From: Ktedonobacter racemifer DSM 44963
GTDB lineage: Bacteria; Chloroflexota; Ktedonobacteria; Ktedonobacterales; Ktedonobacteraceae
DNA length: 64,000 bases
Direction of reading: 5' to 3'
Assembly (NCBI RefSeq): GCF_000178855.1
Contig: NZ_ADVG01000005.1
Location: forward strand, 310,001 to 374,000
In this document: positions 35,529 to 44,399 of the stretch, in pieces
How positions within the stretch are numbered: position 1 is the first letter of the stretch
Layout of the letters: each line of letters begins with the position of its first letter
Notes under the pieces: generated by a model
What the model saw: only the letters and a program-made list of their open reading frames with translations
Database searches by the model: none
Told to the model about the DNA's origin: nothing
Program-made: the position numbers and the translations under genes

Positions 35529-36811
35529 AACCGCGCGTCTTTGCTCTCGTTGACTGCAATAATTTCTATGTCTCGTGCGAACGTCTCTTTTGTGCCGAAC
35601 TGCGAGATCGACCCGTTATTGTCCTCTCCAACAATGATGGCTGCGTCGTGGCACGCAGTAAGGAGGCGAAAGCCCTCGGCATCGCGATGGGGCAACCGCT
35701 GTTTCAATGCCAAAAACTTATAGAGAAACATCAGGTCGCGGTCTACTCTTCGAATTACGCCCTCTATCAAGAGCTCTCCGACCGTGTCATGGCTGTCCTC
35801 AAACGATTTACTCCAGCAAGAGAAGTGTACTCGATTGATGAGGCCTGGCTTGACCTGAGCCATGTGCCCTCTGACAAGCTTGAGCGCTATGGTCAGCAGA
35901 TCCGCCAACGCGTTCTACAAGAAACAGGCATTCCTGTTTCTGTTGGTATCGCCCCCACCAAGACACTGAGTAAAGTCGCGTGCGAGCTAGTGAAACGCCA
36001 CGGGATGTTTTCTGGCGTCCTGAATATGTTGCCCTGGCCAGAGAAAGAATGTGACGCATGGCTCGCTGGGATCCACGTCGGGGATGTATGGGGCATCGGT
36101 CCTCAACTCAGCCGGAAACTCAAGGCCAGAGGGATACACAGCGCGAGAGCCTTAAAACAGGCTGATCACATCTGGATACGGCATTATTTGAACGTGACGG
36201 CACAGCGAGCCGTTCTCGAACTTCAGGGTATCTCTTGCTTGCCTGTTCAGACACACACCAAGCCGAGAAAGGGAATCATGGTCTCGTTGGCGTTTGGCCG
36301 AGCCGTGGAGGAACTGGACGAATTAGAAGAGGCCATCGCAACCTATGCAGCGAGCGCCGCCGAAACTTTGCGAAGACAACGCTCCCTCGCTACTCAGGTC
36401 AGTGTCTTTCTGCAAACGAATCCGTTTGAGCGGCGCACCCCGCAATATGCGATGAGCGCATCAGCCTCCCTGCCATTAGCCAGCGCTTTTACACCTGACT
36501 TCCTTGACCTGGCGCTCGCGCTGCTGCACACTATCTATCAACCAGGCTATAGATACAAACGTACAGGCATTTATCTCACGCAGATCCGGCCGCAGTATGT
36601 GGTACAAAGCGACCTGTTCGGCATCTTTTCGCCCGAGGCCTTCGCCAGACAGATGCACTTGATGGCAACCATCGATGAATTGAATAGGTACTGGGGGCGC
36701 AATATGCTCTCCTTTGGCACCCAGATCGGACGCAGAGACTGGTTTATGCAACAAACACGGCGCTCCCAACGCTTCACGACCCGTTGGGAAGAAATATTTA
36801 CCGTTTCCTAG
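35525..36811 (+). CDS. umuC: Y-family DNA polymerase V catalytic subunit UmuC
   Basis: 428-residue translesion DNA polymerase. The N-terminal catalytic motif is FALVDCNNFYVSCERLF (first metal Asp), followed by VLSNNDGCVVARS and YSIDEAWLDL with the Asp-Glu pair. The helix-hairpin-helix thumb has VWGIGPQLSRKLKARGI and the C-terminal little-finger domain ends near residue 410. ATG 35525 overlaps the umuD stop (ATGA), so translation is coupled. Length and motifs are complete. It would copy past DNA lesions during the SOS response. Confidence 0.95.
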   Translation: MKPRVFALVDCNNFYVSCERLFCAELRDRPVIVLSNNDGCVVARSKEAKALGIAMGQPLFQCQKLIEKHQVAVYSSNYALYQELSDRVMAVLKRFTPAREVYSIDEAWLDLSHVPSDKLERYGQQIRQRVLQETGIPVSVGIAPTKTLSKVACELVKRHGMFSGVLNMLPWPEKECDAWLAGIHVGDVWGIGPQLSRKLKARGIHSARALKQADHIWIRHYLNVTAQRAVLELQGISCLPVQTHTKPRKGIMVSLAFGRAVEELDELEEAIATYAASAAETLRRQRSLATQVSVFLQTNPFERRTPQYAMSASASLPLASAFTPDFLDLALALLHTIYQPGYRYKRTGIYLTQIRPQYVVQSDLFGIFSPEAFARQMHLMATIDELNRYWGRNMLSFGTQIGRRDWFMQQTRRSQRFTTRWEEIFTVS

Positions 36812-36973
36812 TGCAGGTTCAAAAGACAACCTGTGCAAGGGAAGGGAGTCAATCTTGTAGAAGAGTGCGTTTTCCAGAGATCAAGGCATCTCACAGCAGG
36901 CTACACGCATACATGCAACCAATCATATGGATCATCCACGTGACGACTCCCCACGGCTAAAGCCGGGGGCTTC

Positions 36974-38046
36974 TCAGGAGGCTTGCGCTTCCTGATGGCT
37001 CCGTCCAAGCCAAAGAGCTTTTATGTTGCGTGCGGCATTGTGGTCGCGATCCAGCTCACACCCACATTCGCAAGAGTGCCAACGTTCAGATAGCTCTTTC
37101 TTGCGAACCGTACCACAACTGCTGCATCCCTGGCTGGTATACCTGGGATCAACTCTCACGACCTGCACCGTACCAGCGTTTGCAGCTTTGTACTCGCAAA
37201 AGGCGATGAATTGACTCCAACCAGCATCCATGATGGACTTGTTGAGGCCGGATTTCGCACTGGCCCCGTTAGGAAGATAGTGCCCTGTCTCCTCATCCTG
37301 CTTGGGCTTCGCCCGTCTGGAGAGATTGGCAGGCGCGATATCCTCAAACACAATGGTTTCGTAGGTATTCACCAGACGACACGACCACTGGTGAAGGGAG
37401 CCATTGCGCTGATTTCTCACCTTCCTGTGAAGCTTCGCCACACGCTCAACAGCCTTCTTGCGTCGATTGCTCCCGCGCTTCTTTCTTGACAGAGCTTGTT
37501 GTGCTTTCTCAAGCTTCCTCTCTGCTTTGCGATAGTAACGCGGATTCTCGATCACGTCACCAGTGGAGAGTGTTGCCAGCTTGGAAACACCCAGGTCAAT
37601 GCCCACTGTCTCATCTGTGTAGGGGGTGCGTGGTACACGCCCCACTTCACAGGAGAAACAGACATACCAGCATCCGCCTTCTCGCTTGATCGTACAGGTC
37701 TGGATAGCCCCTAGCACTTTTCGATGGAGCTTGATTTTGACATGCCCAATCTTGGAAAGAGCGAGACGCCCGTTCTCAATCGAGTAGCCCGTTTGTGGGT
37801 AGGTGAAGCTGTCGTAGTGATTGCGTCCCTGGAAGCGTGGGTAGCCAGGGGTAACACCTGCCTTGACTCGACGAAAGAAGTCTTTGAACGCTTTGTCCAC
37901 CCGCCTGAGCACATCCTGCAACACCTGAGAATGAATGTCTTTGTACTCTTGCCTGATCTGCTTGATCTCAGGCAATTGCATGGCTTGTGCGTTGTAGGTC
38001 GTGCCCTTGCCTGTGTATTTGTACATCTCTCGACGCTCTTGCAACG
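36974..38046 (-). CDS. tnpB: TnpB, exon 3 (main body)
   Basis: Third exon of an intron-split tnpB. The coding sequence is 43843-43816 (28 nt), 40639-40574 (66 nt) and 38046-36974 (1073 nt), totalling 389 codons including the stop. The join reads KTFKYRLYPTRKQAEKLEW, then ARCCELYNAALQERREMYK, exactly the expected N-terminus of an IS605 TnpB. This exon holds RuvC I (VGIDLGVS), RuvC II (IVFEDIA), the zinc ribbon (CSSCG and CECG) and RuvC III (LDRDHNAARN), so the catalytic residues are all present. The product should be a functional RNA-guided nuclease if the introns splice. The frame is open upstream into the intron, which would wrongly lengthen the gene to 38233. Confidence 0.88.
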
Positions 38047-40573
38047 ATTGGGTAAGGACACGGCGCGTTACATCCCTTTCGGCATGTACGTTTCCGCATC
38101 CTCCCCACCGAACCCGGCGTGCAAGTTGTCCCTGCACCGGGCTCTCCATTATCCTTAACCCAATTGGCTTCTTTTCTTGAACTTCACTTTGTTCTGATGG
38201 ATGCGTTCTGCCCGATGTTCCTTTGTGTGACACTCAAAACAGATAGCTTCCAGCATCTCTGGTCGATTGTCTGCTTGACTGAGCTTTCGTTTCCCTGTTT
38301 TTATCCTGTTTTTGTGGTGCGTAAAGAGCTTCGTTGCTTTTCCGCACCGCTCACAGCAACCTTTGGCCCTTTTCAATGCTTCCCTTCGATTGGCATCATA
38401 GATCGGAGCTTCTCTGTTACCATGCCAGGCGTTTTTGAGCGTTGGGAGTACGAATTGCTCGACTTTCTTCTTCTCTAGATAGGGGTTGGGCCAATGTCGT
38501 TTCCATGAAGGGCGGTAATGAATCAGTTTTGTGCGCATTGCTCGTCTTCGCCACAACCACTTTCCTTCCACGTCTTGGGCGGCGAATTCGGCATAGCCTC
38601 CTTCTGGCCCATTGCGATGCCGCATGTATTGCTTCCTTACCTGGAATGAGCTTATCTGATACTTCTTTTGCAACCAGCGTCTCAGTCGTATCCAGACATA
38701 TCGGTCTAGTTTGTCAAAGATTCGGCAAGGATTGACCGCTCTGTAGTAGCTCGCCCATCCTCCTATCAGGGAGTTGATGGCCTCAAGCTTGTGCAAGTAA
38801 TCATCATTGAGTGTCTTTTTGTTGGTCATCTCTTTAATCTTCTGCCTGATCCGCTTTAGGCCCTTTTCCGTTGGCTGCATAAAGACGCCAACGATATTGC
38901 CATTAGAGGTTCGGTTACAGCGGAAGATGCGATATCCCAGGAAATCAAATCCATCGATGATGTGAGTGATGACGGTCTTCTCTTCGCTTAGCTCTAATCC
39001 CAGTTCGTCTTGAAGGAAGCGTTTGCATTCCTGCTTGATTTCCTGGGCTTGTGCTTGTGTTCCGCGTACGACGATAATCCAGTCATCAGCGTAACGAAAC
39101 ATTTGCGTTGCGGCTTTGCCTTTCCCTTTCTTTCTTGCTCGTTGCCAAGCAGACCACTTCGCCACGTCTGTTTGTCTATCTGGCATCCCGTAGTGTTCGT
39201 GGTACCATTCATCGAACCGATGCAAATAGATATTGGCGAGTAAAGGCGATGCAATGCCGCCTTGGGGCGTGCCTTCTTCGCTGGGGGCCAACTTTTCATG
39301 ATCCATTATGCCGCTTTTGAGAAAGCTTCTAATGAGTTTGAGAATGTTTGGGTCAGCGATCCGTCGTGCTACCTCAGCGACTAACTTGTCGTGGGGTATG
39401 CGGTCAAAACACGCTTTTATGTCTCCTTCAATCACCCATCGGTATCCGGTAGTGGTATTGCCTAATTGGTACAAGGGCTGCACGCAATCCATCGTGTTAC
39501 GCCCAGGCCGAAAGCCGTTGGAGAAGTAGTAAAAATCTGCTTCCCATATCGGCTCCATGAGCATTTTCAGCAGAGTTTGAACACAGCGATCTTTAATGGT
39601 TGGAATTCCTAAAGGTCGCTTCTTGTTCGTTCCGGGCTTAGGTATCTCTACCCGTCTCACGGGCATCGGTTTGAACGTGCGGTTTTTCAGTTCCGCTTGC
39701 AAGGTCTCAATGAATTGTTGTCTGAACTTCTCGTTCTCGAAGTCGCTCTTGTCCACATCATTGAAAGCTTTCCAACTCATCCCGTCAACGCCTGCTGTTT
39801 GTGAGCCGTCGTTGTCCAGCACGTGTCGGAGGGCTTCGTCAATCCACTCCCTCTTGCACAAAAGATGATAGAGATCTTCAAAACGGTGAGTTCGGTCTGC
39901 TTCCGCTTTTCGGGCTAAACCTTGTTGAGCTTTGATGATATCGGACATACGTATCCAGTCCTCTCATACTCTCCTCGGTTTATGGGATAACTGCCACCCT
40001 TCCCCTCAGTCCAGGTGTTAGCTGGCTTTCCTGGGTACTATGGTGGCTCTGACTGCTCCCTTGCCCATCAAGTGCAAGCAACCGTAGCCCTTTCGGGCGG
40101 GCAAAGAAGCTCTCACAAGTTTACCAGTTGACCCACTACGATCACCTTCGGGTCGCTCCTCTAGGCCGGATACAGACGCATCTCGTCTGCCGTATCGGGA
40201 GGCTAGTTTCTACCCCTGTAACATCGCCTTCGCTAAACGCCATGTAGCTTTCTGGAGTAAACGCAGTGTACTCCTTACCCGATACTCACGGTTGTTCTCT
40301 TGCGAGATTGGCTATCATCAGGCCGTGTTGCTCTTAACGACCCATCAGGCAGAGCTTTCTTTCGTAACCCTGGTGATCTTTGGCTAGCAGACCGCTTCAG
40401 AGGGGATAGCTTTCTTCTGGCGTCCACATTGTCCGAGCAGCTCTTTCACCACCAATGCTTCTTTGGTAGCTACGCTCGTAGCCATCAGCCTCTTGGGGGA
40501 GAGGCTGAATCTTACCAACAAACTTCTTTGTTTGTTGCTTCAGATAGTGTCAAAAGGTAAGTGCTTGTCGCAC
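38047..40573 (-). mobile_element. group II intron 2 in tnpB, with IEP
   Basis: 2527-bp intron. Its 5' end GTGCGAC is at 40573 and its 3' end ...CCCAAT at 38047; both are fixed by restoring tnpB. A domain V hairpin (GAGCCCGG ... CCGGGTTC) lies at about 38110-38147. The reverse transcriptase is at 38155-39948, and 39949-40573 holds domains I-III. Confidence 0.85.
38155..39948 (-). CDS. ltrA: group II intron reverse transcriptase/maturase with HNH domain
   Basis: 597-residue intron-encoded protein that promotes splicing and mobility. Order: RT-0 to RT-7 with GVDGMSW, RPLGIPTIKDR, GFRPGRNTMD, GTPQGGIASPLLANIYLH and the catalytic FRYADDW; the maturase X domain (LNDDYLHKLEAINSLIGGWASYY) then follows. 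The C-terminal HNH endonuclease has CERCGKATKLFTHHKNR and CFECHTKEHRAE. All catalytic residues are visible, so it is probably active. It may also act on the ORF-less introns nearby. Confidence 0.95.
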   Translation of the reverse strand: MSDIIKAQQGLARKAEADRTHRFEDLYHLLCKREWIDEALRHVLDNDGSQTAGVDGMSWKAFNDVDKSDFENEKFRQQFIETLQAELKNRTFKPMPVRRVEIPKPGTNKKRPLGIPTIKDRCVQTLLKMLMEPIWEADFYYFSNGFRPGRNTMDCVQPLYQLGNTTTGYRWVIEGDIKACFDRIPHDKLVAEVARRIADPNILKLIRSFLKSGIMDHEKLAPSEEGTPQGGIASPLLANIYLHRFDEWYHEHYGMPDRQTDVAKWSAWQRARKKGKGKAATQMFRYADDWIIVVRGTQAQAQEIKQECKRFLQDELGLELSEEKTVITHIIDGFDFLGYRIFRCNRTSNGNIVGVFMQPTEKGLKRIRQKIKEMTNKKTLNDDYLHKLEAINSLIGGWASYYRAVNPCRIFDKLDRYVWIRLRRWLQKKYQISSFQVRKQYMRHRNGPEGGYAEFAAQDVEGKWLWRRRAMRTKLIHYRPSWKRHWPNPYLEKKKVEQFVLPTLKNAWHGNREAPIYDANRREALKRAKGCCERCGKATKLFTHHKNRIKTGKRKLSQADNRPEMLEAICFECHTKEHRAERIHQNKVKFKKRSQLG

Positions 40574-40639
40574 CGGCATTGTACAGCTCGCAACATCTGG
40601 CAAGCGTCCATTCCAGCTTCTCGGCTTGCTTACGGGTAG
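40574..40639 (-). other. tnpB: tnpB exon 2 (66 nt) between two introns
   Basis: Encodes TRKQAEKLEWTLARCCELYNA, residues 11-31 of TnpB, flanked directly by the 3' end of intron 1 and the GTGCG of intron 2. The upstream boundary (40640 or 40641) is uncertain by one base; the reading frame requires 40640. Confidence 0.85.
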
Positions 40640-40645
40640 GATAAA

Positions 40646-41833
40646 CTAAGCGCATGGGTCGCCCCATCCGCTCGTCTGCAAAACCGAGCATGAAGATTTC
40701 TCTTCACTCAGCTCCTCAATCATATGGCCCTTGTTATGGGTACCATGTCTTTGGTCGTGGCAATGTCGGTGGAGAGCACACTTGTTACTCAGTTCCTCTC
40801 CTCCTCCCTCACTTTTAGGAGTGATGTGGTCTATCTCGATTTGATCTCCTTCGCGGAACTGCAAATCGCACCATCTACACTGGCGATGCTGCTTCAGAAG
40901 CAGCATTGCCAGTGTTCCTCTCGTTGTTGGATGGTTTTTCAGTCGTTGGCTCCAATACAAGAGATTTCCGTCATAGGGACTGGCAGCACCTTTTACTTTG
41001 ACATGTCGTTGGATCTTCGTCGCATCATGCCTTCTCAGGTCATAATCTTCGGAGGTTGCAAAGATGCTGTATTGGCCTTCGCCTCTCTTCCAATACCTTT
41101 GTCTAATCCAATGTCTGTTTTTGTTTGGGTGCCTGCGAATTGCCCACGACCATAGCTGTTGCTGAAGAATGTAGTCACATCTACTGTACTCAGCCTTGGA
41201 GCAGACTGTTCTGTAGTAGTTGGACCATCCCCTGATGATGGCAGAAAGTTCCTTAATCAGTTGTCCTTGCGGCGCTGATCTCCGTTTGTTGATTTGCTGC
41301 TTCATCTGGGCTATGTGTCGTTTGACGGCTTCTTTGCTCGGTTTGATGATCGTTTTGAAGCCAAGCGGAGTGCCTTGTGAGTTTGTCCCTGTACGGTTCT
41401 TTCCTACCGGATATTGCCGGATGGAAAATCCTAGAAACTCGAATCCCACATTTCCTTCATAGGGTGTGAGCGTGTGGGTTATTCTCGTTTTACTTGGCTT
41501 CAGTTCCAGTCCCATGTCCCTTAACCAGTCATTGATTCTTGTTTTCACTTCAAGGATGGTTTCTAGCGTTGAATGAAAGACCACTAGATCATCGGCGTAT
41601 CGTACCATTTGGGGTTTATCCCTTGTGGTCCTCTTTACGCCTTTGAGAGCCTCTTCCAGCCCGTGCAACGCTATATTCATGAGTAAAGGAGAGACAACGC
41701 CACCCTGCGGGGTTCCGCTGGTTGTAGGTGTGAACTCCCCCTCTGTCATGACTCCCGATTTGAGCCAGGCCTGGACGGTCTGTCTCAGACGTGGATAGGT
41801 CTGAAGTTTTTTCAAGAGTGCTGTCTGGTCAAT
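40646..41833 (-). CDS. ltrA: intron 1 reverse transcriptase, C-terminal exon
   Basis: Second part of the intron 1 IEP (41833-40646, 396 codons). It begins IDQTALLKKLQTYPRLRQTV directly after the nested intron and contains GTPQGGVVSPLLMNIALH, the catalytic MVRYADDLVVF, the X domain (IIRGWSNYYRTV) and an HNH nuclease (CRWCDLQFREGDQIEIDH ... CHDQRHG). Joined to 43243-42626 it gives a 601-residue protein without frame loss. Alone it would lack the first RT motifs. Domain V of the host intron overlaps its 3' end. Confidence 0.9.
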   Translation of the reverse strand: MDQTALLKKLQTYPRLRQTVQAWLKSGVMTEGEFTPTTSGTPQGGVVSPLLMNIALHGLEEALKGVKRTTRDKPQMVRYADDLVVFHSTLETILEVKTRINDWLRDMGLELKPSKTRITHTLTPYEGNVGFEFLGFSIRQYPVGKNRTGTNSQGTPLGFKTIIKPSKEAVKRHIAQMKQQINKRRSAPQGQLIKELSAIIRGWSNYYRTVCSKAEYSRCDYILQQQLWSWAIRRHPNKNRHWIRQRYWKRGEGQYSIFATSEDYDLRRHDATKIQRHVKVKGAASPYDGNLLYWSQRLKNHPTTRGTLAMLLLKQHRQCRWCDLQFREGDQIEIDHITPKSEGGGEELSNKCALHRHCHDQRHGTHNKGHMIEELSEEKSSCSVLQTSGWGDPCA

Positions 41834-42625
41834 GTGGAGTCAAGGTGAGGCGCCTGGCTCACTTTCATGAGTAGGTTTCCCCACCGTGCTCCCTCAAACT
41901 GAGCGGACCCCTTTCGGAGTACTCAGCTTTCCCTGTTGACTCTTGTTGTTTAGCAAGATGTGTTTGTTCCTGTTTGACGTTGTTTAAGGGTCTAGTTCCC
42001 TCGTCTTTCGGTACTAAAACACCGTCAACACTACCGCCCTTCCCCATGTTCGCGGCTCTCCCGCGCTCAGAGTACTACAGCGGTTCCGCCCCATATGCCC
42101 TCTTCGGTGTCCTCACCACCTCTCCTTCAAAAAAACTTTGGAGGAGCGAGGAACACATGGTTCTCCGGTAGCGCCAGATCACTTTACCCGCTGACCGTAG
42201 GTAGGACAACCACATGCGTAACCTCTGCTACGCTGAGATCATTCCTGCTTTGGTGATGCAGCCTCTACAGCACTCGCAGGGCGAGGGAACGGCTACGACA
42301 AACAAGTAGCCTATTCGTCAGATCTCATCGGCCCTTCAACCGTCCTGAGCCGGGTGTGCTATTTTAGTGGCTTTATCCTTCGCGGATTCGACCCGCTTAC
42401 CTTAGTCAGCTCTCCTCGCAGCACATGCCTCTTGGTACGACGATTTCCCGCACATGCGCCGCATGTCCCTCTCCGGGCTAACCGATACGCACAGGGCTTA
42501 TTGGCTTCGTCACCTGCGCCCCCTATCGAGTGAGACCGACAGGGCGGGAGAGGTTAGGAACGGACAGCTTCATCCTGTCCGTAGGCTGTTCACAGCCTGG
42601 TCATCTGGCACCCGAACGGACGCCC
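41834..42625 (-). mobile_element. nested ORF-less group II intron inside the intron 1 IEP
   Basis: 792 bases between GATAAC and ATTGACC of the host reverse transcriptase. The 5' end reads GGGCG rather than GTGCG; the 3' end is ...CTCCAC. A domain V-like hairpin with a GAAA loop (AGCTGAGTACTCC / GGGGTCCGCTCAGTT) lies at about 41910-41945. No ORF, so splicing would depend on a maturase in trans. Removal restores RGCFDN-IDQTALL in frame. Confidence 0.8.
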
Positions 42626-43243
42626 GTTATCGAAACAGCCCCGGATGTCGGCGTCAAAGACATATTTTGCCTTTTTTCCGATATCCAGAAAGATTGCTGC
42701 GATAGCATCGTGACAGGATCGTCCAGGGCGAAAACCATAGCTGTTCACCTCAAAGCGAGCTTCCCATTCTGGTTCGAGCGCGGATTTCACAAGACATTGT
42801 CGTCCGCGCTCATACATCGTAGGAATCCCTAAAGGCCGTTGTTCGTTTTTTCCAGGCTTGGGGATAAATACCCTTCGGACTGGTTTTACTTTCTGCGGCC
42901 ATTGTTTGGGATGAATGAGCGATGCCACCTGTCGCCTCTGTTGAGGTTTCAAGTTCTTCACTCCATCAACCCCCGCTGTTTTCTTGCCCTGGTTATCCTG
43001 TGAGACGCGGCGTACAGCAAGAAGCCTTGCTGCTTCCGATTTCATCAAGAGCTTTTGAAGTTTTTGGACTGCACGTTGATTGCCACGTTGACTGGCTCGG
43101 TAGATTCTCTTTTGGATGCGGTAGACATGCTGCTCAAACTTGCGCCAGGGCAACTTGTTCCAAGCCTCACTCTCAGGGTCAATTTTCTTCTTGATCCTGG
43201 GTGCTTTCCTATTTGTCATCGTACTTGATCTTCTACTTTCCAT
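42626..43243 (-). CDS. ltrA: intron 1 reverse transcriptase, N-terminal exon
   Basis: First part of the intron 1 IEP (206 codons, ATG 43243). It carries KKTAGVDGVK, KPVRRVFIPKPGKNEQRPLG, YGFRPGRSCHDAI and the first catalytic Asp region VFDADIRGCFDN, then meets the nested intron. The basic N-terminus (RKAPRIKKKIDPE) is usual. In unspliced RNA the frame would run on to 42590 and stop. Confidence 0.88.
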
Positions 43244-43815
43244 ACAACTGTGTCCACGTCAGCCTATCCTCTCGCTTTCCGAGAGGCATTCGCTTCTTGG
43301 ACAATCCTTCCGTCGTGCTGCTTGCGGTTGGCACCTGCTCATGGTATCGACCCCCATGAGAGCAAACACGCGGTTACTCCGTTCTGTTGCTCTGTTTTGC
43401 GCTACCGTAGGTGTGCATTCTCCACCGGAGTCCTGACAGATAGGCAATGGAGCTGTACCATCTCCATTGTGTACTCGACTCGTTCCCGTTTTGGGCTGGC
43501 TTGTTATCCTGCGTAGGCCAGTTTTCCGTAACGATGGTTCAGTCATGCATTCGTTTTATCTGCCTTGTTAGACAGGCTTCTCACCGTAGTAGCCAGCTAG
43601 AAGGTGTCCTCATATCAGGTTTATGAGGCATCCCCCGTTTCATCCCGCTTCACTGATTGAGGGCCAGTCGCTACAGTGGGGATGATGCTATCCATTCCTA
43701 TCGAATGAGAGAGGAATTGCGCCTCTCGTCAGAGAAACAGTTGTCAGTGTCTTTCAAAAAAAAACACCGCTGCTCGTCCCCCATTTATCATGGTTTGGAG
43801 CAAAACGGGTCGCAC

Positions 43816-43843
43816 GGTACAAACGATACTTAAACGTCTTCAC
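43816..43843 (-). other. tnpB: tnpB exon 1 (28 nt)
   Basis: GTG start at 43843 followed by KTFKYRLY, the canonical TnpB N-terminus, cut after the first base of the next codon by GTGCGACCC. It overlaps the 3' end of the upstream ribbon-helix-helix gene by 14 bases. Confidence 0.85.
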
Positions 43844-44006
43844 GCGGTTTGTACTCCCCCCCCTGTACTCTTTGTAATTCTTGTTCTACCAAGCGATCCA
43901 TTGTCTCTATCATGCTTTCATGTGTTAATGCTGAAAGCAGCTTTAACCGTTGCTGGGTCTTGACCCAAATACGAATCGTTTGATGTTCATGAGGCTTCTT
44001 TTGCAT
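43830..44006 (-). CDS. small ribbon-helix-helix-like protein upstream of tnpB
   Basis: 58 residues from ATG 44006 to TAA 43830: MQKKPHEHQTIRIWVKTQQR, then LKLLSALTHESMIETMDRLV. The short beta strand TIRIWV followed by two helices is typical of CopG/Arc-type DNA-binding proteins. Its end overlaps the tnpB start, so translation is coupled. It could regulate the element. No strong ribosome-binding site was seen. Too short for most gene callers' default thresholds. Confidence 0.65.
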   Translation of the reverse strand: MQKKPHEHQTIRIWVKTQQRLKLLSALTHESMIETMDRLVEQELQRVQGGEYKPREDV

Positions 44007-44110
44007 GTAGGCATTACAGCAAAATGCCTACATGCTGTCAATAGTGTCCGCCACCCTATCCACCCAAACAAGGAACGCGCCTTCTATCCCCATAGCTCAA
44101 GCTAGGGGTT

Positions 44111-44221
44111 TTACGGCGCGTTTTGATAAAATTCTTGCTGTTGCGGCAACATTGGAGAAGATGGCTCTGATGTTGAAGGGTCGCTCTTCGGTGTGATACG
44201 CTTTTTCTTGGATACAGGCAT
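44111..44221 (-). CDS. truncated small basic protein
   Basis: 36 residues from ATG 44221, with a near-perfect AAGGAGG six bases upstream. MPVSKKKRITPKSDPSTSEP is basic and then Ser/Pro/Gln-rich. The stop TAA lies at the edge of the IS605 element, so the natural 3' end has probably been replaced by the insertion. Confidence 0.5.
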   Translation of the reverse strand: MPVSKKKRITPKSDPSTSEPSSPMLPQQQEFYQNAP

Positions 44222-44399
44222 AGTTTCCTCCTTGTTTGGGAATGAATGTTTTGTTGAAGATGACAACTTATGCCTGTATTATCACCTCAAAAGCGCCTCG
44301 CTGGATAGGCTTCTCTTTACACAACTTTCGGGATGGTATCTGCTCTCAAGCATTAGCCAACGTTGATTACCCTCCGCTGGATCACTCCCACTAGGTCAG
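44222..44399. other. short intergenic region
   Basis: 178 bases with no recognised feature, between the truncated basic protein and the end of the bicupin gene. Confidence 0.3.

Larger units (their letters stand above)
40640..43815 (-). mobile_element. group II intron 1 in tnpB, host of a nested intron
   Basis: 3176-bp intron starting GTGCGACCC at 43815 and ending near 40640. Domain V (GAGCTGAGTGAAGA, GAAA loop, TCTTCATGCTCGG) overlaps the last codons of the reverse transcriptase at about 40690-40730, and domain VI follows. Its IEP is cut by a 792-bp ORF-less intron. Confidence 0.85.
36937..44125 (-). mobile_element. IS605-type element expanded to about 7.2 kb by group II introns
   Basis: The element starts on the right with a CCCCTAGC/GCTATGGGG hairpin (about 44088-44108) and ends on the left with a CCCCCGGCTTTAGCCGTGGGG hairpin (about 36943-36964), the usual IS605 subterminal structures. 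It encodes a small ribbon-helix-helix protein and a tnpB whose coding sequence is in three exons. Two group II introns lie between them, one containing a third. The exact ends are approximate. Confidence 0.75.

Noticed and set aside
36974..38233. Treating the open frame 36974-38233 as one complete TnpB.
   Set aside because: The first 62 codons are group II intron sequence; the real N-terminus is in two upstream exons.
40646..43243. Two separate reverse transcriptases.
   Set aside because: The two frames are halves of one protein split by an intron; joined they give an ordinary 601-residue IEP.
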